Shown: positions 35,947-45,766, numbered from the stretch's first letter. The stretch is DNA of 64,000 nt from Candidatus Nanosynbacter sp. HMT-352 (GCF_022819365.1 NZ_CP089289.1:372001-436000); one strand, 5' to 3'. A program made the numbers and translations. The notes: generated by a model from the sequence alone, not told the origin.

Positions 35947-36092
35947 CTCATTAAATACGTCGAATATGACGATTCGGGCTCAGTCATTAAGAGAGGTATT
36001 CTTTTGAGGAGTATAAGGAGAAGCGCCGCCAAGAAATTAGAGAGTACAACATTGCGCGCGGCATTCCAGAAAATGAAGGAACAGCCTTTTAA
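35947..36092 (+). pseudogene. Frame-disrupted small gene remnant
   Basis: The last 29 codons read EEYKEKRRQEIREYNIARGI followed by PENEGTAF and TAA at 36090. Upstream, a different frame reads IKYVEYDDSGSVIKRGIL, and another starts with ATG (35966: MTIRAQSLREVFF then TGA). All converge at a TTTT run (36002-36005), so one inserted or lost T probably broke a short gene. No RBS. Family unknown. Confidence 0.45.
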
Positions 36093-36736
36093 GAATCAGA
36101 ATATTCTAGCGTAACCCACAAAAAATCCTGCCCATTCAGCGCCTGCATATACGGCACGTCGTTGATATCATCCCGCATTAGCTCACCCAGATACAATGCG
36201 GCATCGTTGAGTAATGTATATTTTTCTCCCTGAGATGCAGCAGTAGGGCTATCAACACCACATATCTCAGCAACTTGTTTCATAATCGCTTCACGATACA
36301 GTGCAAACGAATTACAATCGAGTGCTGCCAGCATGTATGCCCAGGTAGACGGAGCAAAGCTTTTGTCTGACATAAACAATTGTGCAAGTCGACTAGCCGT
36401 CTGAATGCATTCCGCAGCCGTTTCAGGTTTTGCAATCCATAATTCACTCAGAACCGAATGCGCATTTCTTCGCGATAAGAGGTCCTTTAGGTCATCAATA
36501 TCACGCCAGTTAGGAAAATTGCTAGTATTTGTATGGTGCGTTACAATATGCGCGATATCTGCAATCGAGTCGCCATTAACCGAGTCGTACGCCGCCAGTT
36601 CTTTATTAAGGCGCGGCAATATATCCCATTTGTATGATTCATCCCATAAGGCTTTGTCACCAGAAAATCGTCGCCGCAAGTACTCGTCTCTGTGTGATTC
36701 ATAAAATGCCTGTAAAGCAAGTTTATTGATTCTCAT
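36089..36736 (-). CDS. Unknown 215-residue helical protein
   Basis: Start at the ATG 36736, where AAAGGAAAA is a good RBS; frames upstream are open but not needed. No family recognised. Mostly helical, with HTNTSNFPNWRDIDDLKDLLSRRNAHSVLSELWIAKPE in the middle and no membrane segment. It overlaps the preceding 44-residue frame by 14 bases, so the two are likely translated together. Confidence 0.65.
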   Translation of the reverse strand: MRINKLALQAFYESHRDEYLRRRFSGDKALWDESYKWDILPRLNKELAAYDSVNGDSIADIAHIVTHHTNTSNFPNWRDIDDLKDLLSRRNAHSVLSELWIAKPETAAECIQTASRLAQLFMSDKSFAPSTWAYMLAALDCNSFALYREAIMKQVAEICGVDSPTAASQGEKYTLLNDAALYLGELMRDDINDVPYMQALNGQDFLWVTLEYSDS

Positions 36737-36857
36737 CTTTTTCCTTTCTTTCGATAAATTCATCAAGCGCAGCAATTACCTTACAAGCCGTCCAACCATT
36801 CCGGACTGGACAATAATTCCTATTTAACCAAGCTTTACAACAGAGGTAGTTATTCAT
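36723..36857 (-). CDS. Small Cys-rich ORF upstream of the 36736 gene
   Basis: 44 residues starting MNNYLCCKAWLNRNYCPVRN and continuing GWTACKVIAALDEFIERKEK. Four cysteines (6, 7, 16, 25) precede an amphipathic helix. There is no clear RBS. Overlap with the next gene suggests coupling. It could be a tiny zinc-binding protein, or the C-terminus of something lost. Too short to be certain that it is expressed. Confidence 0.4.
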   Translation of the reverse strand: MNNYLCCKAWLNRNYCPVRNGWTACKVIAALDEFIERKEKDENQ

Positions 36858-36904
36858 GGTAGCTAAAGGTCACGGAACCTTGTCACTCACTCTGTTATAC
36901 AGCT

Positions 36905-36979
36905 TGGCTGGGACGGCAGGATTCGAACCTGCGAATGCTGGGACCAAAACCCAGTGCCTTACCACTTGGCGACGTCCCA
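36905..36979 (-). tRNA. tRNA-Gln (anticodon TTG)
   Basis: Acceptor TGGGACG pairs with CGTCCCA, anticodon stem CTGGG / CCCAG encloses loop with TTG, T-arm GCAGGTTCGAATCCTGC and encoded CCA are all present. Reads CAA, and CAG by wobble. Confidence 0.96.
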
Positions 36980-37052
36980 CTATTGCCAGGACAATGACGA
37001 TTATAGCACGCCAGACAGAAAAAATCCACACATCCTGATATAATATAACCTA

Positions 37053-38366
37053 ATGAGAAAACAAATTTTTGAGACTTTAAGATTGGAAAAAATCGTTGGC
37101 GGCGGACAAGCCATCGGGACGCTTGACGACGGCCGCAAAGCGTTCGTCTGGGGAGGACTGCCGAAAGAACTTGTAACGATTCGCGTGACAAAGAAAAAAT
37201 CGCACTTCATCGAGGGAATAGTGACGGAAATTATCGAGAAAAGTCCAGAGCGAATTACGCCGAAGGATGAAAATATCTATTTAAGCACCAGCCCTTGGCA
37301 AATAATGCCGATGTCCAGCGAGCAATCGTACAAAGCGTCGCTAATCGAAGAAGCTTTTTTACTTCACAACATCACATTGCCTGAAAAAATCGAGGTATTT
37401 TCTGACGGCGTAGAATTTAATTATCGCAATAAAGTCGAGTTCAGTTGGTTCGGCGACAAAACGGACGACGACGAAAAAGAAACTTTAGACTTGGCATTCT
37501 TCAAACGCGGCGGCAAGGGGAAAGTCATCGTCAACGGAACCAGCTTGGCACACCCGAGCATAAATAAATTGGCAATTGAAATCCGCGACCTTTTACGAGA
37601 AAAGCCAATCGTCGCACGCCAATTAAAAACGCTCCTGATTCGCTCAGATCAACAAGGAAACGCCGTCTGGCAATTATACGTAAAAGATAAGATAGAAAAC
37701 CTAATTTCCGACGATGAAGCCAAATTGCTATCAGCCAAAGGTGGCGAAATAATTTATTCCGACCCCAAAAGCCCAGCCAGCCGAATCACCGAACGCTTGA
37801 ACAAATTCGGCGACACGACACTGAGCGACACGATTTTAGGCGTTGTCTTCAACTACGCCTGCGAAGGATTTTTCCAAGTCAACATTCCCGTTTACGAAAA
37901 AGCCTTAAGCGACATGAAAGCGTGGATTAATTGCAATGAAAAATTGCCAACGCTCGACCTTTATTCTGGCGTTGGGACAATCGGTTTGACAATTGGAGGT
38001 GATGACGTGACGCTCGTGGAAATTAACGAACATGCCGTCGCGGAAATGCAGAGGAATATTGCCAAGTTGAATCGACCGAATGCCAAGGCGATTTTGGCAC
38101 CGAGCGAAAAATCCCTGGAATATATAACGGGCGAGCAAATTGTCATCGTTGATCCGCCGCGCGCTGGGCTTCACGCGGATGTTACTAATAGACTACTGGA
38201 AACAGCGCCACCTCGGATTATCTATCTGAGCTGCAATCCTGTCACGCAAGCGCGAGACGTCAGCCTGCTTCAGGAAAAATACAAAATCGTGCATCATCAA
38301 GGCTACAATTTCTTCCCGAGGACGCCGCATATTGAGCACCTTGTAGTTTTGGATAGAAATATATAA
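37053..38366 (+). CDS. 23S rRNA (uracil-5)-methyltransferase, RumA/TrmA family
   Basis: 437 residues. N-terminal TRAM-like part (IGTLDDGRKAFVWGGLPKELVTIRV), central NYRNKVEFSW, SAM-binding LDLYSGVGTIGLTIG, VDPPRAGLH, and LSCNPVTQARD with the catalytic Cys. Makes m5U in rRNA or tRNA. The Fe-S Cys set of true RumA is not seen (few cysteines in the N-terminal half), so I leave the exact target open. TATAAT ends eight bases before the ATG (leaderless). Confidence 0.9.
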   Translation: MRKQIFETLRLEKIVGGGQAIGTLDDGRKAFVWGGLPKELVTIRVTKKKSHFIEGIVTEIIEKSPERITPKDENIYLSTSPWQIMPMSSEQSYKASLIEEAFLLHNITLPEKIEVFSDGVEFNYRNKVEFSWFGDKTDDDEKETLDLAFFKRGGKGKVIVNGTSLAHPSINKLAIEIRDLLREKPIVARQLKTLLIRSDQQGNAVWQLYVKDKIENLISDDEAKLLSAKGGEIIYSDPKSPASRITERLNKFGDTTLSDTILGVVFNYACEGFFQVNIPVYEKALSDMKAWINCNEKLPTLDLYSGVGTIGLTIGGDDVTLVEINEHAVAEMQRNIAKLNRPNAKAILAPSEKSLEYITGEQIVIVDPPRAGLHADVTNRLLETAPPRIIYLSCNPVTQARDVSLLQEKYKIVHHQGYNFFPRTPHIEHLVVLDRNI

Positions 38367-38387
38367 ACATAGAGTCACGGAGGTTTT

Positions 38388-38735
38388 ATGAAATTATTTA
38401 ATAAAAAAGAAGCTCCTCTTATACAAAACGCTGGAGGTGCTATTATAACTAAGTCGATTTATGAAGGAAAATCTAAGCTGAAATGGCTTTTTAGAGAGGA
38501 AGGAGCCAATCCAGCCGATTGTGGATGGCGAGCAATAGGAGACACTGATACTCAAGAATATATAGATAACCCAAAGAATCTCGTCATTGTAGATTTCAAT
38601 ACCCTTGCAAATATTGAACCTGCGGTTTTAGCAGTATACGACATGCCCATAGGTACAGACCTAACGTTCCATTTTGATGAAAGCGGAAGGTATTTTACCG
38701 ATTCAAATACTGGTAATCGAATAAAAATGTATTAG
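38388..38735 (+). CDS. DUF2185-like protein (Imm33-type immunity fold)
   Basis: 115 residues. The stretch DCGWRAIGDTDTQEYIDNPKN matches the GWRxxxGxExxEYxxN pattern of DUF2185, a family grouped with Imm33-like immunity proteins of polymorphic toxin systems. No toxin gene lies beside it in this window, so it may be an orphan or act otherwise. RBS GGAGG. Confidence 0.65.
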   Translation: MKLFNKKEAPLIQNAGGAIITKSIYEGKSKLKWLFREEGANPADCGWRAIGDTDTQEYIDNPKNLVIVDFNTLANIEPAVLAVYDMPIGTDLTFHFDESGRYFTDSNTGNRIKMY

Positions 38736-38824
38736 TAGAATCAATAGCATCTAGAAAATACCCAAATTAAAATATTCGCTATCTCCTCTACGGTACAGAT
38801 AGGTGCACCCTCTAGTATTTACAT

Positions 38825-41137
38825 TTATCGAACAATTCGCCGACCAGCCCAGCGAGCAATGAATAGTTGGACTAACATCGCTACGACAATTGCGCCAGTT
38901 GCTGGCCACATTATGAACAAGTTTGGCACGGTAAAGTCGAAGAAGTCGCGCAGGAACCCAAAGCTAAAGCTTCCGGCCGCCACAATAATCACCGACAGAA
39001 GATAAAGCAGACGAGCGCGCTTGGCAGATTTATCGATGGTTACGTCCAGCATAATTCCCACCAAGAACACCAAATATACGCCAAACAAAGTCGCGGTAAG
39101 TACGGTCATCGTTGCGACTTCTGCAGCATGACCAGGGAACATAACAGAGGTAATCCAATAGGTGAACGCGACAGCCACGCCAGTAATCAAGGCAATCGGC
39201 GTAACAGCCAGCAAAGTATCGTGCCAGAATCTCTTCGGATTTATTCGATGCTTCGGAACGGGCGGAAACAGCGTCCACATAAGAGTTGGCATCGTCACCA
39301 GAAAAATATTCATAAACGTAATGTGGCGCGGCGAATACGGATAATTCATATCGATAAGAATCGTCGCAAGAAGAAGTGTCACGCCGTAAATAATTTTATG
39401 AAAAAACAGGACAGCGATGACTTCGATTGCTTGCATTATTTGATTGCCCAATTTCATTCCCATCGGAAGGGAAGTGAACGAATTGTTGAGCAATATAATG
39501 TCAGAAACTCGACGAGAAGCCGGCGCACCAGCGTACATCGCCACACCGAGGTCTGCCTTTTTCAGAGCCAGAGCGTCATTCACACCATCACCAACCATGC
39601 CGGTGAACTTGCCCGATTGCTGGAATCTGTTTATTAAACGCTCTTTTTGGTCTGGCAAAACTCTGGCAAAAATTGTGTAAGTATCGGCAGCCTTATTAAA
39701 TTCATCTTCGCTAAGCGCCGCCAAATCTTCGCCTAAAATCGCCTTTTCTGGATGTTTAATTCCAGCTTCTTTGGCGATATATTGAACTGTGCGCGGATTA
39801 TCACCAGAGATTACGCGAATAGTTACGCCTTGGCTCTGCAAAAAATCCACCGTTTCAACAACGCCATGACGCAGGGAATTGCGCAGAACAACCGCGCCAA
39901 TTGCCGTTCCAGAGCCGTTTTTCAAGTCTTTCAATTTGGTTTTATCGTCTGAAAATTCAGCCAACATCAGAACGCGCAAGCCATTGTCAGCCCAATCATT
40001 CAGCTTCTTCTGAGTCTCCTTATCTACTGGCGCCAACTTCGACACAAACTCTGGCGCGCCCATCATCAAAGTCCGAATTTCGCCGTCAATATTCGCCCTC
40101 ACGCCAGCCATTTTACGCGCCGACGAAAACGCCATCACTTCCAAAACTTTCGTATTTTTTGGCGACGTAGCTTCCGCCAAAATTGCACGACCAGTGATAT
40201 TTCCGCCGCTGGTTTCATGAGCAATTAACGCCGCAAAACTGGCAACGTCAGAGTCTGAATAGTCATTTTCATCACCGAAAGCCGCGACTTTTTCAAGCGT
40301 AACTTCATCGCTGGTCAAAGTGCCTGTTTTATCTACAGCCAGCAGATTCAAAAGCGCCATCGCTTCAATCGCTGACAATTTTTGCGGCAAGACTTTCGCC
40401 TGAGCTAATCGCAGTGAGCCGAACGCCAAAAGCAGCGAACTCGCCAACAATAAACCTTCCGGCACAACTGTAACCGCTGCCGAAGTGATGGTTTTTAAGA
40501 TGACGACGACATTATCGCCAGAGAAATAATAGACAATAGCGATAAGTAGCGACAGGACAATTGCGCCATAAGTCAAGAAGTAAATTGCGCGCCAAATCGC
40601 CAATTGCAAAGGCGTGAGCTCTGGTTTGTAACGCTTCAGAACTTGGCTAATCGCGCCAGCTTTCGTGTCGTCGCCAATCGCAATTACTCGCGCCGCACCT
40701 TCACCAGCCAAAACCGTCGTCGCCGCCAACACGACATCGCCGTCCTTTTTCTCAATCGACGCAGACTCGCCGGTCAACATACTTTCGTTCAGCTCCAAGC
40801 CTTTTGACTCAATAACTTTCGCGTCCGCCGGTAGTTCATCGCCAGCCTGAATAATAATTTCATCGCCAATTTTAAGCTCATCATAACCGACCTCGACAAC
40901 ATTTCCATCTTTTAACAATCGAGCTTTCGGCGCGCTCATCAGCTCCAATTGCCGCAAAACTCGCTTAGCCCTTAGCTCCTGAATAATGCCAATCGTCGAG
41001 TTCACGACAATCACCACTGAGATGAACCACGCATCACGATATTCGCGAACATAAACCAGCGCGCCAGCCAGCAGAAAAATCACCACGACAATAGGTGAGA
41101 GCAGATTCCGCTTAATAATATCCAGGTAGTCGCGCAT
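38825..41137 (-). CDS. P-type cation-transporting ATPase (CtpE/PEGL type)
   Basis: 770 residues from ATG 41137, which overlaps the stop of the upstream gene (TAATG); the TTG at 41185 is not needed. Actuator motif TGESAS near 120, M4 motif VVPEGLLLASS near 230, phosphorylation motif DKTGTLT near 275, MVGDGVNDALALKKADLG near 540. Ten or so membrane helices. The PEGL motif and lack of heavy-metal CPC place it with Ca/alkali-type pumps such as CtpE. It exports or imports a cation at the cost of ATP. Confidence 0.9.
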   Translation of the reverse strand: MRDYLDIIKRNLLSPIVVVIFLLAGALVYVREYRDAWFISVVIVVNSTIGIIQELRAKRVLRQLELMSAPKARLLKDGNVVEVGYDELKIGDEIIIQAGDELPADAKVIESKGLELNESMLTGESASIEKKDGDVVLAATTVLAGEGAARVIAIGDDTKAGAISQVLKRYKPELTPLQLAIWRAIYFLTYGAIVLSLLIAIVYYFSGDNVVVILKTITSAAVTVVPEGLLLASSLLLAFGSLRLAQAKVLPQKLSAIEAMALLNLLAVDKTGTLTSDEVTLEKVAAFGDENDYSDSDVASFAALIAHETSGGNITGRAILAEATSPKNTKVLEVMAFSSARKMAGVRANIDGEIRTLMMGAPEFVSKLAPVDKETQKKLNDWADNGLRVLMLAEFSDDKTKLKDLKNGSGTAIGAVVLRNSLRHGVVETVDFLQSQGVTIRVISGDNPRTVQYIAKEAGIKHPEKAILGEDLAALSEDEFNKAADTYTIFARVLPDQKERLINRFQQSGKFTGMVGDGVNDALALKKADLGVAMYAGAPASRRVSDIILLNNSFTSLPMGMKLGNQIMQAIEVIAVLFFHKIIYGVTLLLATILIDMNYPYSPRHITFMNIFLVTMPTLMWTLFPPVPKHRINPKRFWHDTLLAVTPIALITGVAVAFTYWITSVMFPGHAAEVATMTVLTATLFGVYLVFLVGIMLDVTIDKSAKRARLLYLLSVIIVAAGSFSFGFLRDFFDFTVPNLFIMWPATGAIVVAMLVQLFIARWAGRRIVR

Positions 41138-41625
41138 TAAATTGCCCGAATCCTTCTGTAACTGAACCTTGCGCCGACTCGCCAATTTCCGTACGCATCA
41201 GAATCGAATTGATATATCTCGCCATTTTTCACTTCAGAAATCAAAACCAAGGCAGGATTATACGGTGCCAAAGTTTTATAAAAATGCAAATCTTCATCCG
41301 TAACGTGCTTTCTTCCAGGAAAAACTTCGCGGAATTTGCGCTTGCCAATGTCTTCAAAATATCGCGGCTGACCTTTTGGCGGAAGAAATAATTCCGCACG
41401 CATACCCATTCGCGAAATTATCTTTTTAACGTCAGATAAAATCAACGGCGAAGTCGCCTCCAAATACATCATCAACTGCTTTTTATTCGTCAAAAACACC
41501 GACGCCTTAGCAGTGCGACTAACATCGGCGTGCCACAAAATTATCGATTGAACATCAATTGGAAAACCAAATTTTTCCTTAGCAATTCGCTCCAGCGCCA
41601 GCTCGTCGTACGTCGCCTTATTCAT
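41137..41625 (-). CDS. Unknown 162-residue protein upstream of the P-type ATPase
   Basis: No family recognised. Mixed alpha/beta, basic C-terminus (NWRVGARFSYRRIRAI), no membrane segment. SVFLTNKKQLMMYLEATSPLILSDVKKIISRMGM in the middle. TAAAAT ends seven bases before the ATG on the minus strand (leaderless), and its stop overlaps the ATPase start, so the two are one transcript and the protein may regulate or assist the pump. That link is inferred from coupling only. Confidence 0.65.
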   Translation of the reverse strand: MNKATYDELALERIAKEKFGFPIDVQSIILWHADVSRTAKASVFLTNKKQLMMYLEATSPLILSDVKKIISRMGMRAELFLPPKGQPRYFEDIGKRKFREVFPGRKHVTDEDLHFYKTLAPYNPALVLISEVKNGEIYQFDSDAYGNWRVGARFSYRRIRAI

Positions 41626-41680
41626 AGATAATATTTTACCATTTTTTTATGAGGTGCGCGAGATGGCAAAGATGTGAAAT

Positions 41681-41998
41681 CTAATAGCCAGCCTGTATGG
41701 TCGATTTGACTGCTTGACGGGAAATATCCAAGTGGCTTTTACCCTTAAACGCGTCTTCTGGATGTTTTTCATTCCAAGCGTCGACATTTTCTTCAGTACA
41801 ATCTTTAATGGCGTGATTAACACAAAACTCAAGTCGCTTAATACTTTGGGCGTTTTCAAGATAATCAATAGAGGACTGGACTGATATTCGATATTCTTTT
41901 TCATTCAGCCAGTAGACTTGATAACTCAGAAAGATCAACGCAATCGTCAGTACAAACATATATATATGACTAGATTTTATCTTCTTTAAGTTCTTCAT
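41681..41998 (-). CDS. Small single-pass membrane protein
   Basis: 105 residues with a strong RBS (AAGGAGG). One membrane helix at about residues 12-30 (YMFVLTIALIFLSYQVYWL), then a soluble outside domain with two cysteines (FCVNHAIKDCTE) that could form a disulfide. No known family. Single gene. Confidence 0.65.
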   Translation of the reverse strand: MKNLKKIKSSHIYMFVLTIALIFLSYQVYWLNEKEYRISVQSSIDYLENAQSIKRLEFCVNHAIKDCTEENVDAWNEKHPEDAFKGKSHLDISRQAVKSTIQAGY

Positions 41999-42097
41999 TT
42001 AATCCTCCTTATGCTAAATTTACAGCCTTGGACGAATTTTGTAAATAGCAATTTTGATATTGCGTTCTGAAGACTGCCAACATGGTAAAATAAAACT

Positions 42098-45000
42098 ATG
42101 GATTTCAATGCTCGTTACGCTAAATTAAACGATAATCAACGACAAGCAGTCGACTACATTCACGGATCACTTTTGGTAATTGCTGGGCCAGGAACGGGGA
42201 AAACCGAGCTTCTAAGTATGCGCACCGCCCAAATCCTGAAACAGACCGACACTTTACCGAACAGTATTTTGTGTCTAACGTTTACTGAAAGCGGCGCCAC
42301 AAATATGCGCCAACGACTCCGCCAGATTATTGGTGAAGATGCGTATAAAATTGCGATTCATACATTCCACAGCTTCGGCACAGAAATCATCAATCAGCAC
42401 CGCGAGTATTTTTTCCGTGGCGCCGACGCTCAGCCAGTTGACGAATTGACGCAATATCAAATTATCTCTGGAATACTTGAAGGACTTGATTGGCGAAATC
42501 CGTTAAGCGCGAAAAACAACGGGGAATTTGTTTATATTAAAGACCTCATCCGCATTATTTCCGAGTTCAAGCAAAGCGGCTTAACGCCGTCAGAATTACG
42601 GGCAATTATTGAGGACAATCAAAGCACAATCGCCGAAATCGCGCCAGATATTCAGCAAGTATTTTCCGCCAAAATATCGAAAAAGACAATCGAGTTGTTC
42701 GCGCCGATAGCTGAGAAAATTGCCAATTTAGCCGCCAAAAATCCTGACGAGAAAAACTCAAAATTGCCAGCCTCAATCACGCCATACGCCAACGTTTTAG
42801 CGCTGAGCATCGTGCACGCCACCCAGGAAGCAATTGACGAAAACTCAACCAAGCCACTGACTGCTTGGAAAAATAAATGGTGCGAAAAAAATGCCAATGG
42901 CGAATTTGTCCTGAAAGATTTTACCGCCGCAGAAAAATTATTCGCCGCAATTGACGTTTACGAAAAATACGTAAATATTTTATCCGAGCGCTCGTTATTT
43001 GATTATGACGATATGATTTTATCCGTTATTCAAGCCTGCGAATCCCATCCAGAACTGCGCGCAAATCTCCAAGAGCAATTCCAATTCATCATGGTCGACG
43101 AGTTCCAGGACACGAACTTGGCGCAATTACGATTATTGTTCAATTTGACCAGCGAGAACGACGACAATCCAAACATCATGGCGGTCGGCGATGACGACCA
43201 AGCAATCTTCAGCTTCCAGGGCGCAGACGTGGGCAACATCCAGCGTTTCCGCCAACATTATAACGATCCAAAAATCATCGTTTTGACCGACAATTATCGT
43301 TCCGCCGAAAACATTTTATCGTCAGCACGGAACGTCATCACTCAAGGCGCGGATCGATTGGAAAACACAATTGATGGGCTATCAAAACAATTGACCGCAC
43401 ATGCAAATAGCGAAGGCTCAAAAGTCGAAATCCAAGAATTCTCATCTGTTAGCGAAGAGCGAGCGGGAATTGCCAAACAAATTGCCGAGCTGATAAAAAA
43501 CGGCGAGAAACCAGAAAACATCACGATTATTGCGCGCCACCATAAAGAACTCATTGAAATTCTTCCGCATCTTTATAAAGAAAATCTTTTTGTCAATTAC
43601 GAGCGTCACGACGATATTTTGGAGCAAGATATAATTCAGATTCTGGACAAATTAGCGCGAACTGTCGTGGCGATTAGCCAGAATAATTTGGACGTCGCTA
43701 ATAGTTTATTGCCGGAAATTACGGCTCATCCAGCATTTGGATTTTCTGCACTGGACATCTGGAAATTGAGCCTTCAAGCTTACAAAAATCGGCAATTGCG
43801 GCTGGAAAGTATGTTGGCGAATAGCGTATTTAAGGAATTTGCGGAGTGGCTTTTGGAACGCGCTAAAGACGTACCGAATCTGCCATTGGAAGAGCAATTG
43901 GACAATTTATTAGGCTTAACTAACGATGAAAGCGGCGATCTTCCGGTCAATTCTCTCGCCAATTTCTATTTCTCGCCAGAAAAGCTAGATAAAAACCCAG
44001 AAGCATATCTGACAATTCTGGAAAGTTTGCGCACTTTGCGCCAAAAACTTCGCGATCGAATCACCGATAAAAACCCAACTCTGGAAGATTTTTTGGAATT
44101 TATTGACCTACATATTTCAACAAAAACTCGCTTGACACAAATCCGTACACAAGCAAGCTCACTCAGCGGCGCCATAAATTTGATGACCGCTCATAAATCC
44201 AAAGGTTTGGAATTCCCGCACGTTTTCGTGATTGGGGCAATTGACAGCGCTTGGGGCGAAAAAGTTCGTTCACGTAGCCGAGCTATCCGATATCCCGCAA
44301 ACCTCCAACTTCAGCCAGCGGGCGCCACTTACGACGAACGACTTCGGCTGTTTTTCGTAGCGATGACTCGCGCCAAAACCACATTGACCATGACTTATTC
44401 TCAAACCAACGATTCTGGCAGCGACACGATAATCGCCAGTTTCTTGACGAATTGCACGCCAACCACCATTCCGACCAGCGATAATCCAGCTGAACAAATT
44501 GAACTCGCTGAAACCGACTGGACGACGCGGCTAACTTCGCCGATTATTCCAGAATTAAAGGATTTATTGGCGCCAGCGCTCGAAACATACAAGCTTTCCG
44601 CAACGCATTTGAACAACTTCCTCGACGTTTCACGTGGCGGGCCGCAGAATTTCTTATTGAACAATTTGCTGCATTTTCCATCCGCCAAAAATTCCGCCGC
44701 AGCTTACGGAACCGCGATTCACAGCAGCCTTCAGCAAGCACATTGCTCATTCAGCGCCGATCATCAATTGCCAAGCACCGAACAAATCCTCCAATTCTTC
44801 CAAAAATCCCTCGAGAGTCAGCATTTGCCAGCGGACGATTTTCAATTGTACTTGGATAAAGGGAAGTCGGCTTTGACTGCGTTCTTAAACGCCAAATCTT
44901 CAGATTTTCACGACACGGACTTGGCGGAATTAGACTTTTCAAATCAAGGCGTAATTATAGATAGCGCCAGATTGACTGGTAAACTTGACGTCGTTGATAT

Positions 45001-45394
45001 TGATAAACAGAATAAAACCATCTTCGTAACAGATTATAAAACTGGCAAGCCGTCGCATTCTTGGAAAGGTTCGGCCGATTACGAGAAAATCAAACTTCAT
45101 AAATATCGTCAGCAATTGATGTTCTATCAGCTGCTGGTCGAGTATTCGCGCGATTATGGCAATTTCACGTTTACTGGCGGGCGATTACAATTTGTCGAAC
45201 CAGACATGAAAACCGGCGATATTCTTAGCTTGGAAGACACGTTCTCCAGAGAAGAATTGTCCGAATTCGCGAAACTCGTAAACATCATTTGGCGAAAAAT
45301 AACCACATTAGACCTGCCGTATATTTCTGACTATTCGGCGGATTATAAGGGAATGTTGCAATTCGAAAAAGACCTGCTGGCGGGCGAAATATAA
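42098..45394 (+). CDS. UvrD/Rep-type helicase fused to RecB-like nuclease
   Basis: 1098 residues. SF1A helicase: Walker A IAGPGTGKTELL near 30, TFTESGATNMRQRL, Walker B MVDEFQDTNLAQ near 330, GDDDQAIFSFQGA, TDNYRSAENI, LMTAHKSKGLEFPHVFV and the FVAMTRAKTTL motif VI. The C-terminus (about 840-1090) has the PD-(D/E)xK nuclease: AYGTAIHSSLQQA, GKLDVVDI and DYKTGKPSH. Such fusions process broken DNA ends like AddAB/RecBCD in one chain. TAAAAT ends six bases before the ATG. Confidence 0.93.
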   Translation: MDFNARYAKLNDNQRQAVDYIHGSLLVIAGPGTGKTELLSMRTAQILKQTDTLPNSILCLTFTESGATNMRQRLRQIIGEDAYKIAIHTFHSFGTEIINQHREYFFRGADAQPVDELTQYQIISGILEGLDWRNPLSAKNNGEFVYIKDLIRIISEFKQSGLTPSELRAIIEDNQSTIAEIAPDIQQVFSAKISKKTIELFAPIAEKIANLAAKNPDEKNSKLPASITPYANVLALSIVHATQEAIDENSTKPLTAWKNKWCEKNANGEFVLKDFTAAEKLFAAIDVYEKYVNILSERSLFDYDDMILSVIQACESHPELRANLQEQFQFIMVDEFQDTNLAQLRLLFNLTSENDDNPNIMAVGDDDQAIFSFQGADVGNIQRFRQHYNDPKIIVLTDNYRSAENILSSARNVITQGADRLENTIDGLSKQLTAHANSEGSKVEIQEFSSVSEERAGIAKQIAELIKNGEKPENITIIARHHKELIEILPHLYKENLFVNYERHDDILEQDIIQILDKLARTVVAISQNNLDVANSLLPEITAHPAFGFSALDIWKLSLQAYKNRQLRLESMLANSVFKEFAEWLLERAKDVPNLPLEEQLDNLLGLTNDESGDLPVNSLANFYFSPEKLDKNPEAYLTILESLRTLRQKLRDRITDKNPTLEDFLEFIDLHISTKTRLTQIRTQASSLSGAINLMTAHKSKGLEFPHVFVIGAIDSAWGEKVRSRSRAIRYPANLQLQPAGATYDERLRLFFVAMTRAKTTLTMTYSQTNDSGSDTIIASFLTNCTPTTIPTSDNPAEQIELAETDWTTRLTSPIIPELKDLLAPALETYKLSATHLNNFLDVSRGGPQNFLLNNLLHFPSAKNSAAAYGTAIHSSLQQAHCSFSADHQLPSTEQILQFFQKSLESQHLPADDFQLYLDKGKSALTAFLNAKSSDFHDTDLAELDFSNQGVIIDSARLTGKLDVVDIDKQNKTIFVTDYKTGKPSHSWKGSADYEKIKLHKYRQQLMFYQLLVEYSRDYGNFTFTGGRLQFVEPDMKTGDILSLEDTFSREELSEFAKLVNIIWRKITTLDLPYISDYSADYKGMLQFEKDLLAGEI

Positions 45395-45589
45395 AAATAT
45401 TCTGGTATATTGTTGCATTTTTTTATAATTAGTGTTATTATAATAAACGCTTTATTGATAAAGCAGCTCTCGACTTGACACCATAAATAGTGTCAAGTCC
45501 TGACCATGCTTCGCACAAAAGCATGGTCTGAAAGATGGTTAGAGCACTTGCCTATAGCCGATACTTCGGCGGGGAGGGGGTGAAAACCC

Positions 45590-45766
45590 TTGGCTGGAAA
45601 CCAAACTGACGCACGCCGCCGCGCGCAGCAGGACTACGAGTCCGCTGTCAGAAACGGCGCCGAAAAGTCCACTCTGGACCGTCTGTACGCGACGGTTCTG
45701 GACAAGCAGGCCGCGGAAAACGCAGCCACCGGTCAGAGCGACCGTCCCAGGAAGCTCCACTGGTAG
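45590..45766 (+). CDS. Small GC-rich ORF with TTG start
   Basis: 58 residues from a TTG with a very strong RBS (GGGGAGGGGGTG) eight bases upstream: MAGNQTDARRRAQQDYESAV and a helical, basic remainder ending PRKLHW. GC-rich codons (CGC, CTG, GTC, GCC) unlike the AT-leaning neighbours point to foreign origin. No family recognised. No ATG in frame, which lowers confidence. Confidence 0.45.
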   Translation: MAGNQTDARRRAQQDYESAVRNGAEKSTLDRLYATVLDKQAAENAATGQSDRPRKLHW

